64,000 nt of DNA. Origin: JAMXLO01 sp963812075. GTDB lineage: Bacteria; Pseudomonadota; Alphaproteobacteria; Acetobacterales; Acetobacteraceae. This document shows positions 55,314 through 64,000 of the stretch, in pieces. The DNA lies in assembly GCA_963812075.1 (NCBI GenBank), contig CAWETN010000008.1:372001-436000 (forward strand). Reading direction: 5' to 3'. How positions within the stretch are numbered: the first letter of the stretch is position 1; every line of letters begins with the position of its first letter. Both the position numbers and the translations under genes were made by a program. A model generated the notes under the pieces. It was not told the DNA's origin. It was given only the letters and a program-made list of their open reading frames with translations, and did not search any database.

Positions 55314-57363
55314 ATGGAGACGATCGAGGCTCTCGGCAAGTACGAGATCAAGCGCACGCTCGGCCGCGGTGCCATGGGCACCGTGTACGAAGGCTGGGAC
55401 CCGATCATCGCCCGTCGCGTCGCGGTCAAGACCGTCAAGCTGCCAGACAGTGCGGATCCCGAGACCGAAGATGCCCTGGCCCGCTTTCGTCGCGAGGCGC
55501 AGGCTGCGGGGCGGCTGACGCATCCGAACATCGTCGCGGTGTACGATTACGGCGAAACCAGCGACCTCGCCTACATCGTGATGGAGTTCGTCGACGGCCC
55601 GCCGCTGAAGGCGCTGCTCGACAAGCACGAACGCTTTGCGCTCGCCGACACCGTGAGGGTCATGCAGGACCTGCTGGCCGGCCTGCAGTTCAGCCACGAG
55701 CGCGGGGTGGTGCATCGCGACATCAAGCCGGCCAACGTCATGCTCACCAGCACGGGACAGGCGAAGATTGCCGATTTCGGCATCGCCCGGATCGAAAGCA
55801 GTTCGATGACGCAGGCCGGCACGCTGCTGGGCACGCCGGCCTACATGTCGCCCGAGCAGTTCATGGCCCAGGTGGTCGAACTCTCGCACCGACATCTACT
55901 CGTCCGGCGTGCTGCTCTACCAGCTGCTGACCGGCGAGCGGCCGTTTGACGGCGGCATGTCGGCGATCATGCACAAGGCGCTGAACACCGAGCCGCCGGC
56001 GCCGTCGCAGCTTTCGGTGACCGCGCCACCGTCGTTCGACGCCGTTGTGCGGCGCGCGATGGCGAAGCGGCCCGAGGATCGGTTCCCGACCGCCAGCGCG
56101 TTTGCCGAAGCAATGCAGGCAGCGCTGGCGAGGCAGGCAGCGCCGGCCATCGTGGAGGACGAGTCGACCCTGGTTGCCACGCCGGCGCAGCCGCCTCCCA
56201 GACCGGCCGCGACGCCGGTCGCGCAACCCGTTCCGTCCGCGCCTGTCGGCAGGCCGGCAACGCGGCGATCCAGCCTGCCCCTGGTCGCCGCTGTGGCGGG
56301 GGCGGTTCTCGCGATCGGCGGCGGCGGCGCATGGTGGCTTCTCTCGCACTCGCCCAGTCCGCGCCCTGCGGTCGTCGCGACCGGCAACCGGCCCGCGACA
56401 AGTGCCGCGCCCGCGGAGACCCCGGCCCCGTCCACGGACGCGCCGCCGAACCCCGTCGTGGCAATAGCGCCCCCTCCGGTGGGTCAACCGTCGGTTCCGG
56501 TTCCCAACGGGCCGCCGAACCCGGTTTCGCCGCCACCGCCGGCCGTGCAAGCACCGGCGGCGAACCCGAGCGCGCAGCCGAATGCTGTCGCGATGGTCCC
56601 GCCGCCGCCGGTCGTTCAACCCCCGGTCCCGCAGCCGCCGCCGCAGCCGGTCGTGGTGAAACCGACCCCGGCCGAACTGGACGTGCTTCGCCACAGGATC
56701 GGCCAGTGGGCGAGCGGCCAGAGCTGTACCCTGCTCGATGGCGACGTGGGGGAGAGTGGCGCCGCCACCTTCAACGGCTTTGCTGGCCACGGCACCGTCG
56801 ATGACCTGCGGACGAGCCTGCTGTCGATCCTGCCGCCGTCCGAGACGAACTGGCAGGTGGCCGGCGTCAACCGGGTGTTCTGTGCCGCGCTCACTGCGCT
56901 GCACCGCATCGCACCGCCATTCGGCAGCCCGGGCCCGCGCCTCGGACTGCAGATGGACGGCAAGTCGCGGCTGCACGACGGCGAACCGGTTCGCGTACGG
57001 CTGGTCATGCCGGACTTCGCCGCAAGGCTCCGCGTGGACTACATCGGCCACGACGGAATCGTGCAGCACCTCTATCCGCAGCTTGCCGATGCAAAGAACG
57101 CCATCACCGCCGACCCACCGCGGACCTTTGCCGCCGGTGAGCCGGTGAACCTGGGCAACCCGTCGTGGGTGATCGGCGAACCGTACGGCACGGACATGAT
57201 CATCGCGGTGGCATCGACCGAACCGCTGTTCGATCGACCGCGTCCGAGCAACCAGGAGAAGGCCGACGTCTATCTGCGCGATCTGCAGACGGCGATCGAC
57301 GGCCTGCGTCAGCGCAATGCGCATCTGGCCGGGGCCGCGGTGACGCTGGACGCCCTGCCGTAG
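55314..57363 (+). CDS. Transmembrane Ser/Thr protein kinase with C-terminal DUF4384-like domain (one frame break)
   Basis: About 682 residues after repair. The kinase domain has the P-loop GRGAMG (17-22), Lys39, HRDIKPAN (134-141) and DFG (154-156), so it should be active. An extra A at 55879/55880 breaks the frame just after the activation loop; removal gives VVDSRTDIYSSGVLLYQLL. A transmembrane helix follows (LVAAVAGAVLAIGGGGAWWLL, about 325-345), then a long Pro-rich linker. The last ~220 residues lie outside the inner membrane, with a DUF4384-like pattern (LRVDYIGHDGIVQHLYPQ). Thus it may sense envelope signals. It is the last gene of the TPS unit. Confidence 0.88.
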
Positions 57364-57376
57364 TCCGGCCGGACCG

Positions 57377-58372
57377 TCACGGGACCGACGACGGCGTCTC
57401 CAGTCTCGCCAGCACGTCGCGCAGCCATCCGGCGGGCATGCCGGCCAGGAACCGGGCGCGCAGTTCGGCCAGCCGTTGCTGCGACATCCCGACCATGTCC
57501 GGCGTGAAGAAGATCGGCGCCCGGGTAAACATCAGGTAGGCCTGCATCTCGTTGTACATGAGATCTTCCTCACGGACGTCGTAGTCCTGCCGTCCGAGAA
57601 AGCTGCGCACCGCGCCCCTCTCCTCGCCGGTCAGCTCGGTCATCCAGAATCGCCGGACGTATTCCGCGTACTCGGGATTGCTGAAGAACTCGCCATGCGA
57701 CAGCTCGTGACGCAGAATAACGCTGCGCGCCTCCTGGGTGATCTGCGGATCCGATCCAACTGCCGGCACTGAGATCAGCGCCGCCAGCGCCCCGGGTGCC
57801 AGCAGCCCCTCCTGTTGCAGCAGGGCACGCAGCTTCTCCTCCTCCGGGTCCAGCTCGATGCGCAGGCTGTCGGCCAGGGCGAAGAAGCGCGACAGCGATG
57901 CCGCGGCGTAGTCGTGACCGAAATAGTAGGTGTCCGCCGTACCCCCCTGCGCGGACACGGCGGCATCCAGTTCGCGGTCCGTGAGCGGACGATCATGCGT
58001 CAGGTGCGCCTTCTCCACGAACGCCGCCATGCGGTTCAGCGTCTTGCCCTGCTCGTGCAGCGAGGCGAAGTCCAGCACCAGGATGTGCGGATTGTCGGCG
58101 AAGCGGAACACTGTCAGCGCGGTCGGGATATGCTGGCTGATCTCGTCTTCAGTCGCGGTCCTGACCTGGAATTCCGGTGCCGCGGCCGGAGCCACCAGCG
58201 CCGACGTCGCCACCGGTGCCAGCCCGACGTCGGGCCATAGCAGCCAGACGGCGGCGGATCCCGCAACGGCTGCAACCAGCAGCGCCGCGGCAGCGAGCGA
58301 CACGCGGGAGCGTCGGCGGGGCCCCGCCAGGACACGGACTGTCTCGTCAGAGTCCGGTTCTGGCGGCCGCAT
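57377..58372 (-). CDS. Membrane-anchored HExxH metallopeptidase-like protein
   Basis: No named family recognised. The 331-residue product has a basic N-terminus and one transmembrane helix (about 25-46), so the bulk is periplasmic. It carries HELSH (222-226), a gluzincin-type zinc motif, and a possible third ligand, Glu275 in YNEMQAYLMF, about 50 residues later. All three expected ligands are present, so it may be an active zinc peptidase. It is the last gene of the minus-strand T6SS operon, 19 nt after the OmpA-like gene. It is convergent with the kinase gene. Confidence 0.75.
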   Translation of the reverse strand: MRPPEPDSDETVRVLAGPRRRSRVSLAAAALLVAAVAGSAAVWLLWPDVGLAPVATSALVAPAAAPEFQVRTATEDEISQHIPTALTVFRFADNPHILVLDFASLHEQGKTLNRMAAFVEKAHLTHDRPLTDRELDAAVSAQGGTADTYYFGHDYAAASLSRFFALADSLRIELDPEEEKLRALLQQEGLLAPGALAALISVPAVGSDPQITQEARSVILRHELSHGEFFSNPEYAEYVRRFWMTELTGEERGAVRSFLGRQDYDVREEDLMYNEMQAYLMFTRAPIFFTPDMVGMSQQRLAELRARFLAGMPAGWLRDVLARLETPSSVP

Positions 58373-58391
58373 GCCGCGGCGGCGCCCCGGT

Positions 58392-59021
58392 TCAGGCGCC
58401 GAGGTTGATCACCTGCACACGCCGGTTGCGTGGCTCGGCGGTCTGCGGCGGGGTTGGCACCAGCAGGCCATCCTCGCCCATGCCCACGGCCTGAAGCCGG
58501 CTGGGATCGACGCCAAAGGTCTTCGCGACATAGGCAACGACCGCTTCGGCGCGCCGCTCGGACAATGCACGGTTGTACTCACGCGAGCCGACCGTGTCGG
58601 TATGGCCCTCGATACGGAAGCGGAAGCTCGCCAGATCCTTGCTGGCGAGCGCGCGGCCCAGCGCGTCCAGCGTGTGCATCGCATCCGGCGTCAGCTCCGC
58701 CGAGCCGTTGGTGAAGTTCACCGTAAGGTTCACCGACGGCGCTTCCTGCTGCGCCGGTTGCGGTGCGACCGGCACCGCCACCGGCTTGTTCGATGCGACG
58801 CGCGGTTGCTGTGCCGGGGAGGGTGCCACCGGCGCCGGCGCCGCCTCGTTGCCGGGCGCGGCCAGCCGCAGTCCGCGCGTCCCACCGGTTACCAGGTTGC
58901 CGCTGGGACGCAGCGAGTTGATGATCTGGTCGGTCGAAGGATGCCCCTGCGCAAGTGCCGGCAGAGTGCCAAGCGACAGCGACGCAGCGATGACGGGGAC
59001 GATCAGGGAACGCACGGCCAT
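58392..59021 (-). CDS. OmpA-like peptidoglycan-binding protein
   Basis: The 209-residue product has a signal peptide (SLIVPVIAASLSLGTLPALAQ), a Pro/Ala linker, and a C-terminal OmpA domain. The domain reads LTVNFTNGSAELTPDAMHTLDALG, then IEGHTDTVGSREYNRALSERRAEAVVAYV, the peptidoglycan-binding signature. I chose the ATG at 59021 because GGAGG lies just upstream; another ATG at 59030 is in frame. In T6SS loci such proteins (TagL-like) anchor the apparatus to the wall, but this one lacks an obvious inner-membrane helix. Confidence 0.87.
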   Translation of the reverse strand: MAVRSLIVPVIAASLSLGTLPALAQGHPSTDQIINSLRPSGNLVTGGTRGLRLAAPGNEAAPAPVAPSPAQQPRVASNKPVAVPVAPQPAQQEAPSVNLTVNFTNGSAELTPDAMHTLDALGRALASKDLASFRFRIEGHTDTVGSREYNRALSERRAEAVVAYVAKTFGVDPSRLQAVGMGEDGLLVPTPPQTAEPRNRRVQVINLGA

Positions 59022-59093
59022 ATCCTCCATGAGCAGCAGCGTTATAGCACGGGAACGAAAACACGCGAGCTTTTCACATCGGTGTAACGCTCC

Positions 59094-60605
59094 TCAGAAC
59101 ACCCCCTGCGCGCGCAGTATCGGCAGTCGCGTGCGCAGTGCCCTGACGAACGTCTCACGCAGTCGGCCCTGACCATTCTCGTCCAGGTTGCTCCCCAGAT
59201 CGCTTATCCAGGCATCCATCTGGGCTCCGTCCTCGCCGGCCTGGAGGCGGTCGATGACGTAGAGATCGAACAGCGTGCACGGCGCGCCGGCACCAAGCGC
59301 ATGGCTCGCGGCGGCGAGCGGACGGCCAAAGCTCTCGGTCCGGCCGAGGCTGGCCAGCATCGCGCGGTTGCAGCGCAGCGCCTGCGGCGTCGGCTCGGCA
59401 CCGGCGCGCAACGCCGGCTCGGCCAGCTCGAGGCCCACCAGCATGCCGACCAACTCGGCGGGGTTGTCGCGCCTGCCGTCCAGGTCCGGGATCGCGAGCA
59501 GTTCGCCGACGCGCCGCGGGGCCTTCGCCAGTGCCTGGGTGATCGGGCCGTAGAAGCTGCGGTTGAGCGCCGCCTGGCCGGCCGGCACATTCGCCTCGTA
59601 CGGCATGTCCTCGGGCCGGATGTTGAGCGCCAGATGCAGATCCATCAGCGCCGCGTCGCGTGCCGCCGGCGTGATGCGTCGCGCACCGCGCACGAACACG
59701 TCATGGCGCAGCGAGCGCTCGAGACAGGTGTCCTTGACCAGTTCGCGCAGCAACGGATCGTCCAGCCGCTGGGTCACCGCGCGCTGCTCCGGCGACATAG
59801 TCAGCTCGGGAAAGTTCTCGATCAGGTTGGCCGAGGCGATCCACTCCAGCTTCGCGTCGGCCAGCGCGCCGGCAACATCGGCGTGGAAGCACGGCGCGAA
59901 ACTGTCGTTCATGTACTCGTGCGCCAGATAAGATGCCGGCATGCCGCCGGTGCGCTCGAGCAGCGACATCGCCAAAGGCGAACGCTTGAGCTGCAGCGCC
60001 TCCGCCGCCTGCAGGTCGCGCGCCAGCTTCAGGCCCTCCTCGGCCTGGCGGTCGCTGCGCATCGCCAGGCGCCGGCCGCTGTCGCGCACCAGGCGCTGCA
60101 TACCCAGCGCACTGCCCCAGGCGGGCAGCGCGTTGTAGCTGACATGCACCGCGCCGCCCGGCGTCACCTTGGCGCGCAGCAGGCGGACGATGCCCGACTG
60201 CACGGCGCGCGGCACCCAGCTCCATACCCCGTGCAGGCTCACGAAATCGGCGCTCGGGACCGCTGCGGCGACGGCGTCTTCCGCCAGGGTGGCCAGATCG
60301 GCTTCCAGGAAGCGGATGTTGGCGAGGCCTGCCTGCGCCGCCCAGGCGCGCGCCGCCGCGACATGCGCCGGATTGAAGTCGATCGCGGTGACGGTCCAGC
60401 GCGGGTTGCTCGCCGCCAGGATCAGCGCGCCCAGGCCCTGGCCGCAGCCGAGTTCCAGATAGCTCACCGGATCGTCCGGTGCAGGCAGTGGCGAGGCGGC
60501 GCCGCCCAGCAGACAGGCGAGAGCCATCAGCGACGGCGACTGGTGACGATAGTAGCCGGTCATGTAGGCGATGTCGGTGACGTAGCCGCTGCCCCAGCCG
60601 CTCAT
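59094..60605 (-). CDS. SAM-dependent methyltransferase with methyltransferase regulatory domain
   Basis: The 503-residue product begins MSGWGSGYVTDIAYMTGYYRHQSP. It then has the SAM motif YLELGCGQGLG (49-59), VTAIDFNPAHVAAARAWA and FVSLHGVWSWVP. After about residue 200 comes the regulatory-domain pattern (YLAHEYMNDSFAPCFHADV; LDDPLLRELVKDTCLERSLRHDVFVRGAR). This combination matches the class I methyltransferase/MethyTransf_Reg family. Its ATG overlaps the tssG stop by 4 nt, so it is coupled to T6SS core genes. What it methylates is unknown. Confidence 0.88.
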   Translation of the reverse strand: MSGWGSGYVTDIAYMTGYYRHQSPSLMALACLLGGAASPLPAPDDPVSYLELGCGQGLGALILAASNPRWTVTAIDFNPAHVAAARAWAAQAGLANIRFLEADLATLAEDAVAAAVPSADFVSLHGVWSWVPRAVQSGIVRLLRAKVTPGGAVHVSYNALPAWGSALGMQRLVRDSGRRLAMRSDRQAEEGLKLARDLQAAEALQLKRSPLAMSLLERTGGMPASYLAHEYMNDSFAPCFHADVAGALADAKLEWIASANLIENFPELTMSPEQRAVTQRLDDPLLRELVKDTCLERSLRHDVFVRGARRITPAARDAALMDLHLALNIRPEDMPYEANVPAGQAALNRSFYGPITQALAKAPRRVGELLAIPDLDGRRDNPAELVGMLVGLELAEPALRAGAEPTPQALRCNRAMLASLGRTESFGRPLAAASHALGAGAPCTLFDLYVIDRLQAGEDGAQMDAWISDLGSNLDENGQGRLRETFVRALRTRLPILRAQGVF

Positions 60606-61648
60606 GCCGTACTCCCTCCGGCGTGCACCTGCTGCGCCTCGATCACCTCCGCCTCGAATACCGCATCGGCCGCGTCGATGCGCAGGGTGAAGCCGCCAGG
60701 GCTCGGAACCCAGGTGTTCCAGCCCAGGCGCGGCGGCGGATCGGCGGTAGCGTCGAGCAGCAGCGGCGGTATCTGGCGCGCAGCCAGCACCGGATTGATG
60801 GCGAACCCCTGCTCGAAGCCGACATAGGCGCGCACCAGCGACACCAGCCGATGCAGCGCGAGGCGATCCGGCAACAGCCGCTGGAACGTCTTCAGGTCGA
60901 GCGGCCCGATCCGCAGTACGAAACGCGCCTGCGGGTCCCACGCCCGCACGCCTGCCGCGGCGTCCACCCCGAGGCGGCACCACGCCCCGTTCGCCGCCAG
61001 CCGTGTGCGCTGATCGGGCGGCAGCGACAGCCAGGCGCCGGCGAACTCCACCACCTCGACCTGCATGCCCAGCCAATCGGCGACCATCGCGCCAAGCCTT
61101 TCGGCCGAGCGCGGACGCAGCGCGAACAGGCCGGCGTAGTGCAGCAGCGCTTCGGGCCCTGCAGCCAGGCGCTCGACCAGGCCAGGGGTGCCGTAGCCGC
61201 TCAGCGCCAGCAGCACGCGCGCCACGGGATCCGCAGTCGAGACGCCCGGCAGCGCCGCCGCCTCCGCCGCCCGCGCCGGTCGGTATTTCGTGCCGCCGCG
61301 GGCGAAGAACGCGACGAACCGATGGGCCAGCATGTCGACGAAATCGCGCAGCGCCGTCGAGCGCGAGCGCAGCGTCTGGCTGATGACCTCCGAATAGTAG
61401 CGCGGCAGCACGCCGGACGGGCCGACGAGGCCCATCAGTCCCACGGCCACCTCGGGCGGCGCATCGGCCGGCTGGCGCACGTCCAGCACGTCGGCCGCCG
61501 GATAGACCAGTCCGGCCGGCGAGCGGAACCGCACGGCGTCGGCCGGGTCCTGGGTGCGGCGCGCGCGGGTCAGCACCCGGATCGCGGCGTCGAAGCGGAA
61601 CCGCCGCGGCTCGTCCCTGAGCAACGCGAGCGCGGAGCGGCGCTTCAT
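60602..61648 (-). CDS. tssG: T6SS baseplate protein TssG (VasB/ImpH)
   Basis: TssG is the baseplate wedge protein binding TssF. The 348-residue product has RDEPRRFRFDAAIRVLTRA near the start, then VRFRSPAGLVYPAADV, GLMGLVGPSGVLPRYYSEVI (about 75-95), and LRDFVDMLAHRFVAFFARGGTKYRP, the family core. It overlaps tssF by 4 nt (ATGA at 61648-61645) and the methyltransferase by 4 nt. The full-length frame is intact. Confidence 0.94.
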   Translation of the reverse strand: MKRRSALALLRDEPRRFRFDAAIRVLTRARRTQDPADAVRFRSPAGLVYPAADVLDVRQPADAPPEVAVGLMGLVGPSGVLPRYYSEVISQTLRSRSTALRDFVDMLAHRFVAFFARGGTKYRPARAAEAAALPGVSTADPVARVLLALSGYGTPGLVERLAAGPEALLHYAGLFALRPRSAERLGAMVADWLGMQVEVVEFAGAWLSLPPDQRTRLAANGAWCRLGVDAAAGVRAWDPQARFVLRIGPLDLKTFQRLLPDRLALHRLVSLVRAYVGFEQGFAINPVLAARQIPPLLLDATADPPPRLGWNTWVPSPGGFTLRIDAADAVFEAEVIEAQQVHAGGSTA

Positions 61649-63465
61649 GCCAGCACGCGGGTGCCGCTGCGGGCGGGCCACGCGGCGGCCGTGCCCGGAC
61701 GGCCGCGCAAAGCGACGCGTGTGCGGGTGAAACTGTTGACCGTGCCGTGCAACGCCAGGAAGTGCTCGAGCACCGCGGCCAGCAGATAGAGCCCGCCGGC
61801 CTGCCAGCTGCGGGGATCGAACTCCAGCGTCACCTCCAGCCCACGACAGAAGCCGCCGGCGCGTCCGGGCGCGCGGGCAGTGCCGGGGCCTGCGCTGATG
61901 CCGGTGATCGCCTCGATCGCGGCGCGGGTCTCGGCAGTGTCGCGCAGGTCGTAGAGCCGCAGCACCTCCTTCAGCGCGGCGGCGCCCTGGGCGCCGCCGG
62001 TGACCGAGAGATGCCCGAGCGACAGGTGCGACACCAGGCGCCAGAAGCCGCCTTCGCGCAGCGGCGGGCGCAGCGTCGGTGTTGCCGCGGTGACGGCATG
62101 CAGCGCGGCGACGGCGGCGGCGCCCTCCACAAGGCGCAGGCGCGGATGGCCGCCGCCGAATGGCAGGTCGGTGGGCAGATCGCGGTTCACGCACAGCGCG
62201 TCGATCGACAGCACGGCCTCGGACGGCCGGTCGGGGTCAAAGTCAGGATCGTGCGGCGCGATGAAGACTTCGGTTCCCGGCACGCCGGGCGCAGCGGCAC
62301 GCCGGGTGATGTGGTAGAAGCCGCCGGGCACGCCGGCGTCCGGATCGCCCTCGGTAAGCCGATGGAACGGGCGCCATGGTCGGAACGAGCCGTCCGGCAA
62401 GGTCTCGCGCACCCGCGCGACGCTCCAGATCTCCGCCGCCCGCGGGCGCCTGGCATCGGCCACCACGCGATATTCGATCTCCTGGTGGTTGAGCGCCATC
62501 GGCTCGCAGCGCTGGCGAAACAGGTTGACCAGCGGCGTGCACCCGAGTGCCAGCGACTGCTTGCCGATCGTGCGCTCCAGTTCTGGCAGCGAGCGGTCCA
62601 GGTAGACGAAGATCTCCAGCTGATTGCCCGCGGACGCCAGCGTCTTGCTGTCGATCCGCGTGACATCCAGGAACAGGAACTTTTCCGGGAACGCGAAGTA
62701 TTCGGTCAGCAGCCGGAACCCGGCAAAGCCGCGTGCCGACCACGGCAGCAGCGCCTCGTCGGGCGAGAACCCGACCGGCTCGATGCTGCTTGAGGGCACG
62801 ATGACCGGCGCCGGGTCGACAGCGCTGTCGGCGAAGGCGATCGACAGCGTGTGGCCGCACAGCAGTTCGTACAGCGCCAACGCCTGGTTGGTCGGCCCGC
62901 GCAGGAAGAAGCGCAGGCGATCGACGCCGAGTTTGCTGAAGGTCACGTCGGGCACGGCGCATTTCAGCGTGATGCGCAGCACCCCCGTGGCGCCCGCCGC
63001 GGCCGGGTTGGCGGGAGCCACGATCGGCAGGCCAGAGAGCCGCACGTTCTCCACCTCGACCGGCCACAGAGTCACCGGCGATGTGGTGCGGTAGCGCAGT
63101 TCCTCGCCGCGCACCGGTTCGGTGTCGATGGCGATGCCGGCGGCGAGGCGCGACGGGTTCATCAGGTCCGGCTGGCAGTCGAACTGCGCCACCATGCAGG
63201 ACGGCACCGGCGCCAGGTAGTGCGGATAGAGCAGGTTGAGCAGCGCGTCGGTCAGTTCGGGAAATTCATCGTCCAGCCGGTGATGCACGCGCGCCGCCAG
63301 GAACGCCACACCCTCCAGCAAACGCGAGACGTGCGGGTCGTCCACCGCGTCGGCCGACAGGCGGAGCCGCCCGGCAATCTTCGGATGCGCATCGGCAAAC
63401 TCCGCCGCGAGGCGCTTGATCGCATCAAGTTCGCGCTCGTAGTAGGGGAGAAGGGTGTCAGACAT
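61645..63465 (-). CDS. tssF: T6SS baseplate protein TssF (VasA/ImpG)
   Basis: The 606-residue product has the TssF start LLPYYERELDAIKRLAAEFADAHPKIAGRL, then VSRLLEGVAFLAARVHHRLDDEFPELTDALLNLLYPHYLAPVPS. It also has FLFLDVTRIDSKTL and FVYLDRSLPELER. TssF forms the main baseplate trifurcation with TssG. The start could be GTG 63468 or ATG 63465; no strong ribosome binding site decides. It follows tssE by about 50 nt. Confidence 0.94.
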   Translation of the reverse strand: MSDTLLPYYERELDAIKRLAAEFADAHPKIAGRLRLSADAVDDPHVSRLLEGVAFLAARVHHRLDDEFPELTDALLNLLYPHYLAPVPSCMVAQFDCQPDLMNPSRLAAGIAIDTEPVRGEELRYRTTSPVTLWPVEVENVRLSGLPIVAPANPAAAGATGVLRITLKCAVPDVTFSKLGVDRLRFFLRGPTNQALALYELLCGHTLSIAFADSAVDPAPVIVPSSSIEPVGFSPDEALLPWSARGFAGFRLLTEYFAFPEKFLFLDVTRIDSKTLASAGNQLEIFVYLDRSLPELERTIGKQSLALGCTPLVNLFRQRCEPMALNHQEIEYRVVADARRPRAAEIWSVARVRETLPDGSFRPWRPFHRLTEGDPDAGVPGGFYHITRRAAAPGVPGTEVFIAPHDPDFDPDRPSEAVLSIDALCVNRDLPTDLPFGGGHPRLRLVEGAAAVAALHAVTAATPTLRPPLREGGFWRLVSHLSLGHLSVTGGAQGAAALKEVLRLYDLRDTAETRAAIEAITGISAGPGTARAPGRAGGFCRGLEVTLEFDPRSWQAGGLYLLAAVLEHFLALHGTVNSFTRTRVALRGRPGTAAAWPARSGTRVLA

Positions 63466-63518
63466 CACACATGACTTCGCGCCGCGCCTTCTCCGTCATG
63501 CCGCAGCCGGGCGCGGCT

Positions 63519-64000
63519 TCACTCCACATTACCCGGCCGTACCACGACGTCGTCAGTGACCGGGTTCACCAACGTGTCGAAGGTGACCGATTCGGGCGCC
63601 GGCTCGGCATGCATCACCGCCTCGATGCGCAGGCGCAGCGTGGTGTCCAGCCGGTCCTGCGCCTCGATCAGCTGCACGCGCACCGACAGGAAGCGCGGTT
63701 CGAACCGGCGGATCGTCGCCTCGATCTCCAGCCGCAGTTCCTCGCGGCGGCGCGCATCGCTGAACGCACCCGAGGCGAAATCCGGGATACCGTAGCCGAT
63801 CGGCGACGTCGCGAGCTGCGTCATGTGGGCGGGCCACGATCGCCAGCGGCGCCTGGCGTTCAGCAGCGCCTCGAGATCGCGCCGCACCGAGTTGCGCAGC
63901 CCCACCAGCGAATCGGCGGCGGAGAGTGCCGGATCGCGCTGCTGATCGGGCGCGTCGTCGATCAGCCGGTCGAGCAGCGGCGACTGGACTCGCGCAGCGT
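63519..64000 (-). CDS. tssE: T6SS baseplate protein TssE (gp25-like; 5' end beyond the window)
   Basis: The gp25-like baseplate subunit. The minus-strand frame stays open to the window edge and starts there with ARVQSPLLDRLIDDAP, the usual TssE N-terminal region. It continues with SVRRDLEALLNARRRW, SPIGYGIPDF (gp25 core), and IRRFEPRFLSVRVQL. The stop is at 63519. Only the first few codons are missing. Confidence 0.92.
   Translation of the reverse strand, partial: AARVQSPLLDRLIDDAPDQQRDPALSAADSLVGLRNSVRRDLEALLNARRRWRSWPAHMTQLATSPIGYGIPDFASGAFSDARRREELRLEIEATIRRFEPRFLSVRVQLIEAQDRLDTTLRLRIEAVMHAEPAPESVTFDTLVNPVTDDVVVRPGNVE

Overview
The window is GC-rich, densely coded DNA from an alphaproteobacterium, most likely Acetobacteraceae or another Rhodospirillales member. 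This rests on sigma-54-type flagellar hook promoters, a MucR regulator, and the neighbouring nfuA/tsaB/rimI/mucR/fur-family/olsB genes; no rRNA or tRNA is present to confirm it. 

Layout. (1) 1-4.5 kb: flagellar hook genes in two divergent units, flgE-flgK (minus) and fliK-flgD (plus), with a sigma-54 -24/-12 promoter facing each way. (2) 4.5-8.8 kb: a Baeyer-Villiger-type monooxygenase, a secreted beta-propeller protein and two small unknown proteins that trail the next module. (3) 8.8-12 kb: an orphan type VI secretion (T6SS) cargo module of DUF4280 PAAR-like protein, VgrG, a protein resembling an M91 metallopeptidase with a lost catalytic motif, and an unknown protein, all overlapping or abutting. 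(4) 12-24 kb: metabolic and transport genes, including a DMT exporter with a His-rich tail, three ACMSD-type amidohydrolases, a serine hydrolase, a DsbA-like protein, a luciferase-like monooxygenase, a methyltransferase, an MFS transporter and SufE. (5) 24-26 kb: a lipoprotein plus GH24 lysozyme pair behind a perfect CRP-type palindrome. (6) 26-36.7 kb: DUF1254 protein, LepA, a Tat-exported amidohydrolase, CinA, an OxlT-type MFS transporter, a Rieske protein, a LolA-like protein and a class I glutamine amidotransferase. (7) 36.8-41.4 kb: housekeeping genes nfuA, rutE, tsaB, rimI, tusA-like, mucR, a fur-family gene and olsB. (8) 41.6-57.4 kb: a two-partner secretion (TPS) locus with an outer-membrane transporter, a 2911-residue exoprotein carrying an 11-unit repeat array, a CHAT-protease lipoprotein and a transmembrane Ser/Thr kinase. 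(9) 57.4-64 kb: a minus-strand T6SS operon, tssE-tssF-tssG, followed by a methyltransferase with a regulatory domain, an OmpA-like protein and a membrane-anchored HExxH protein. 

Two points affect how the rest is read. Fifteen frame breaks were found in twelve genes, and each is repaired by removing exactly one base, so these look like one-base insertion errors rather than real gene decay; I treat the genes as functional and give coordinates for the repaired gene. The most unusual biology is the TPS exoprotein/CHAT protease/kinase unit facing the T6SS operon, the homogenised two-type repeat array, and the VgrG-linked pseudo-metallopeptidase.
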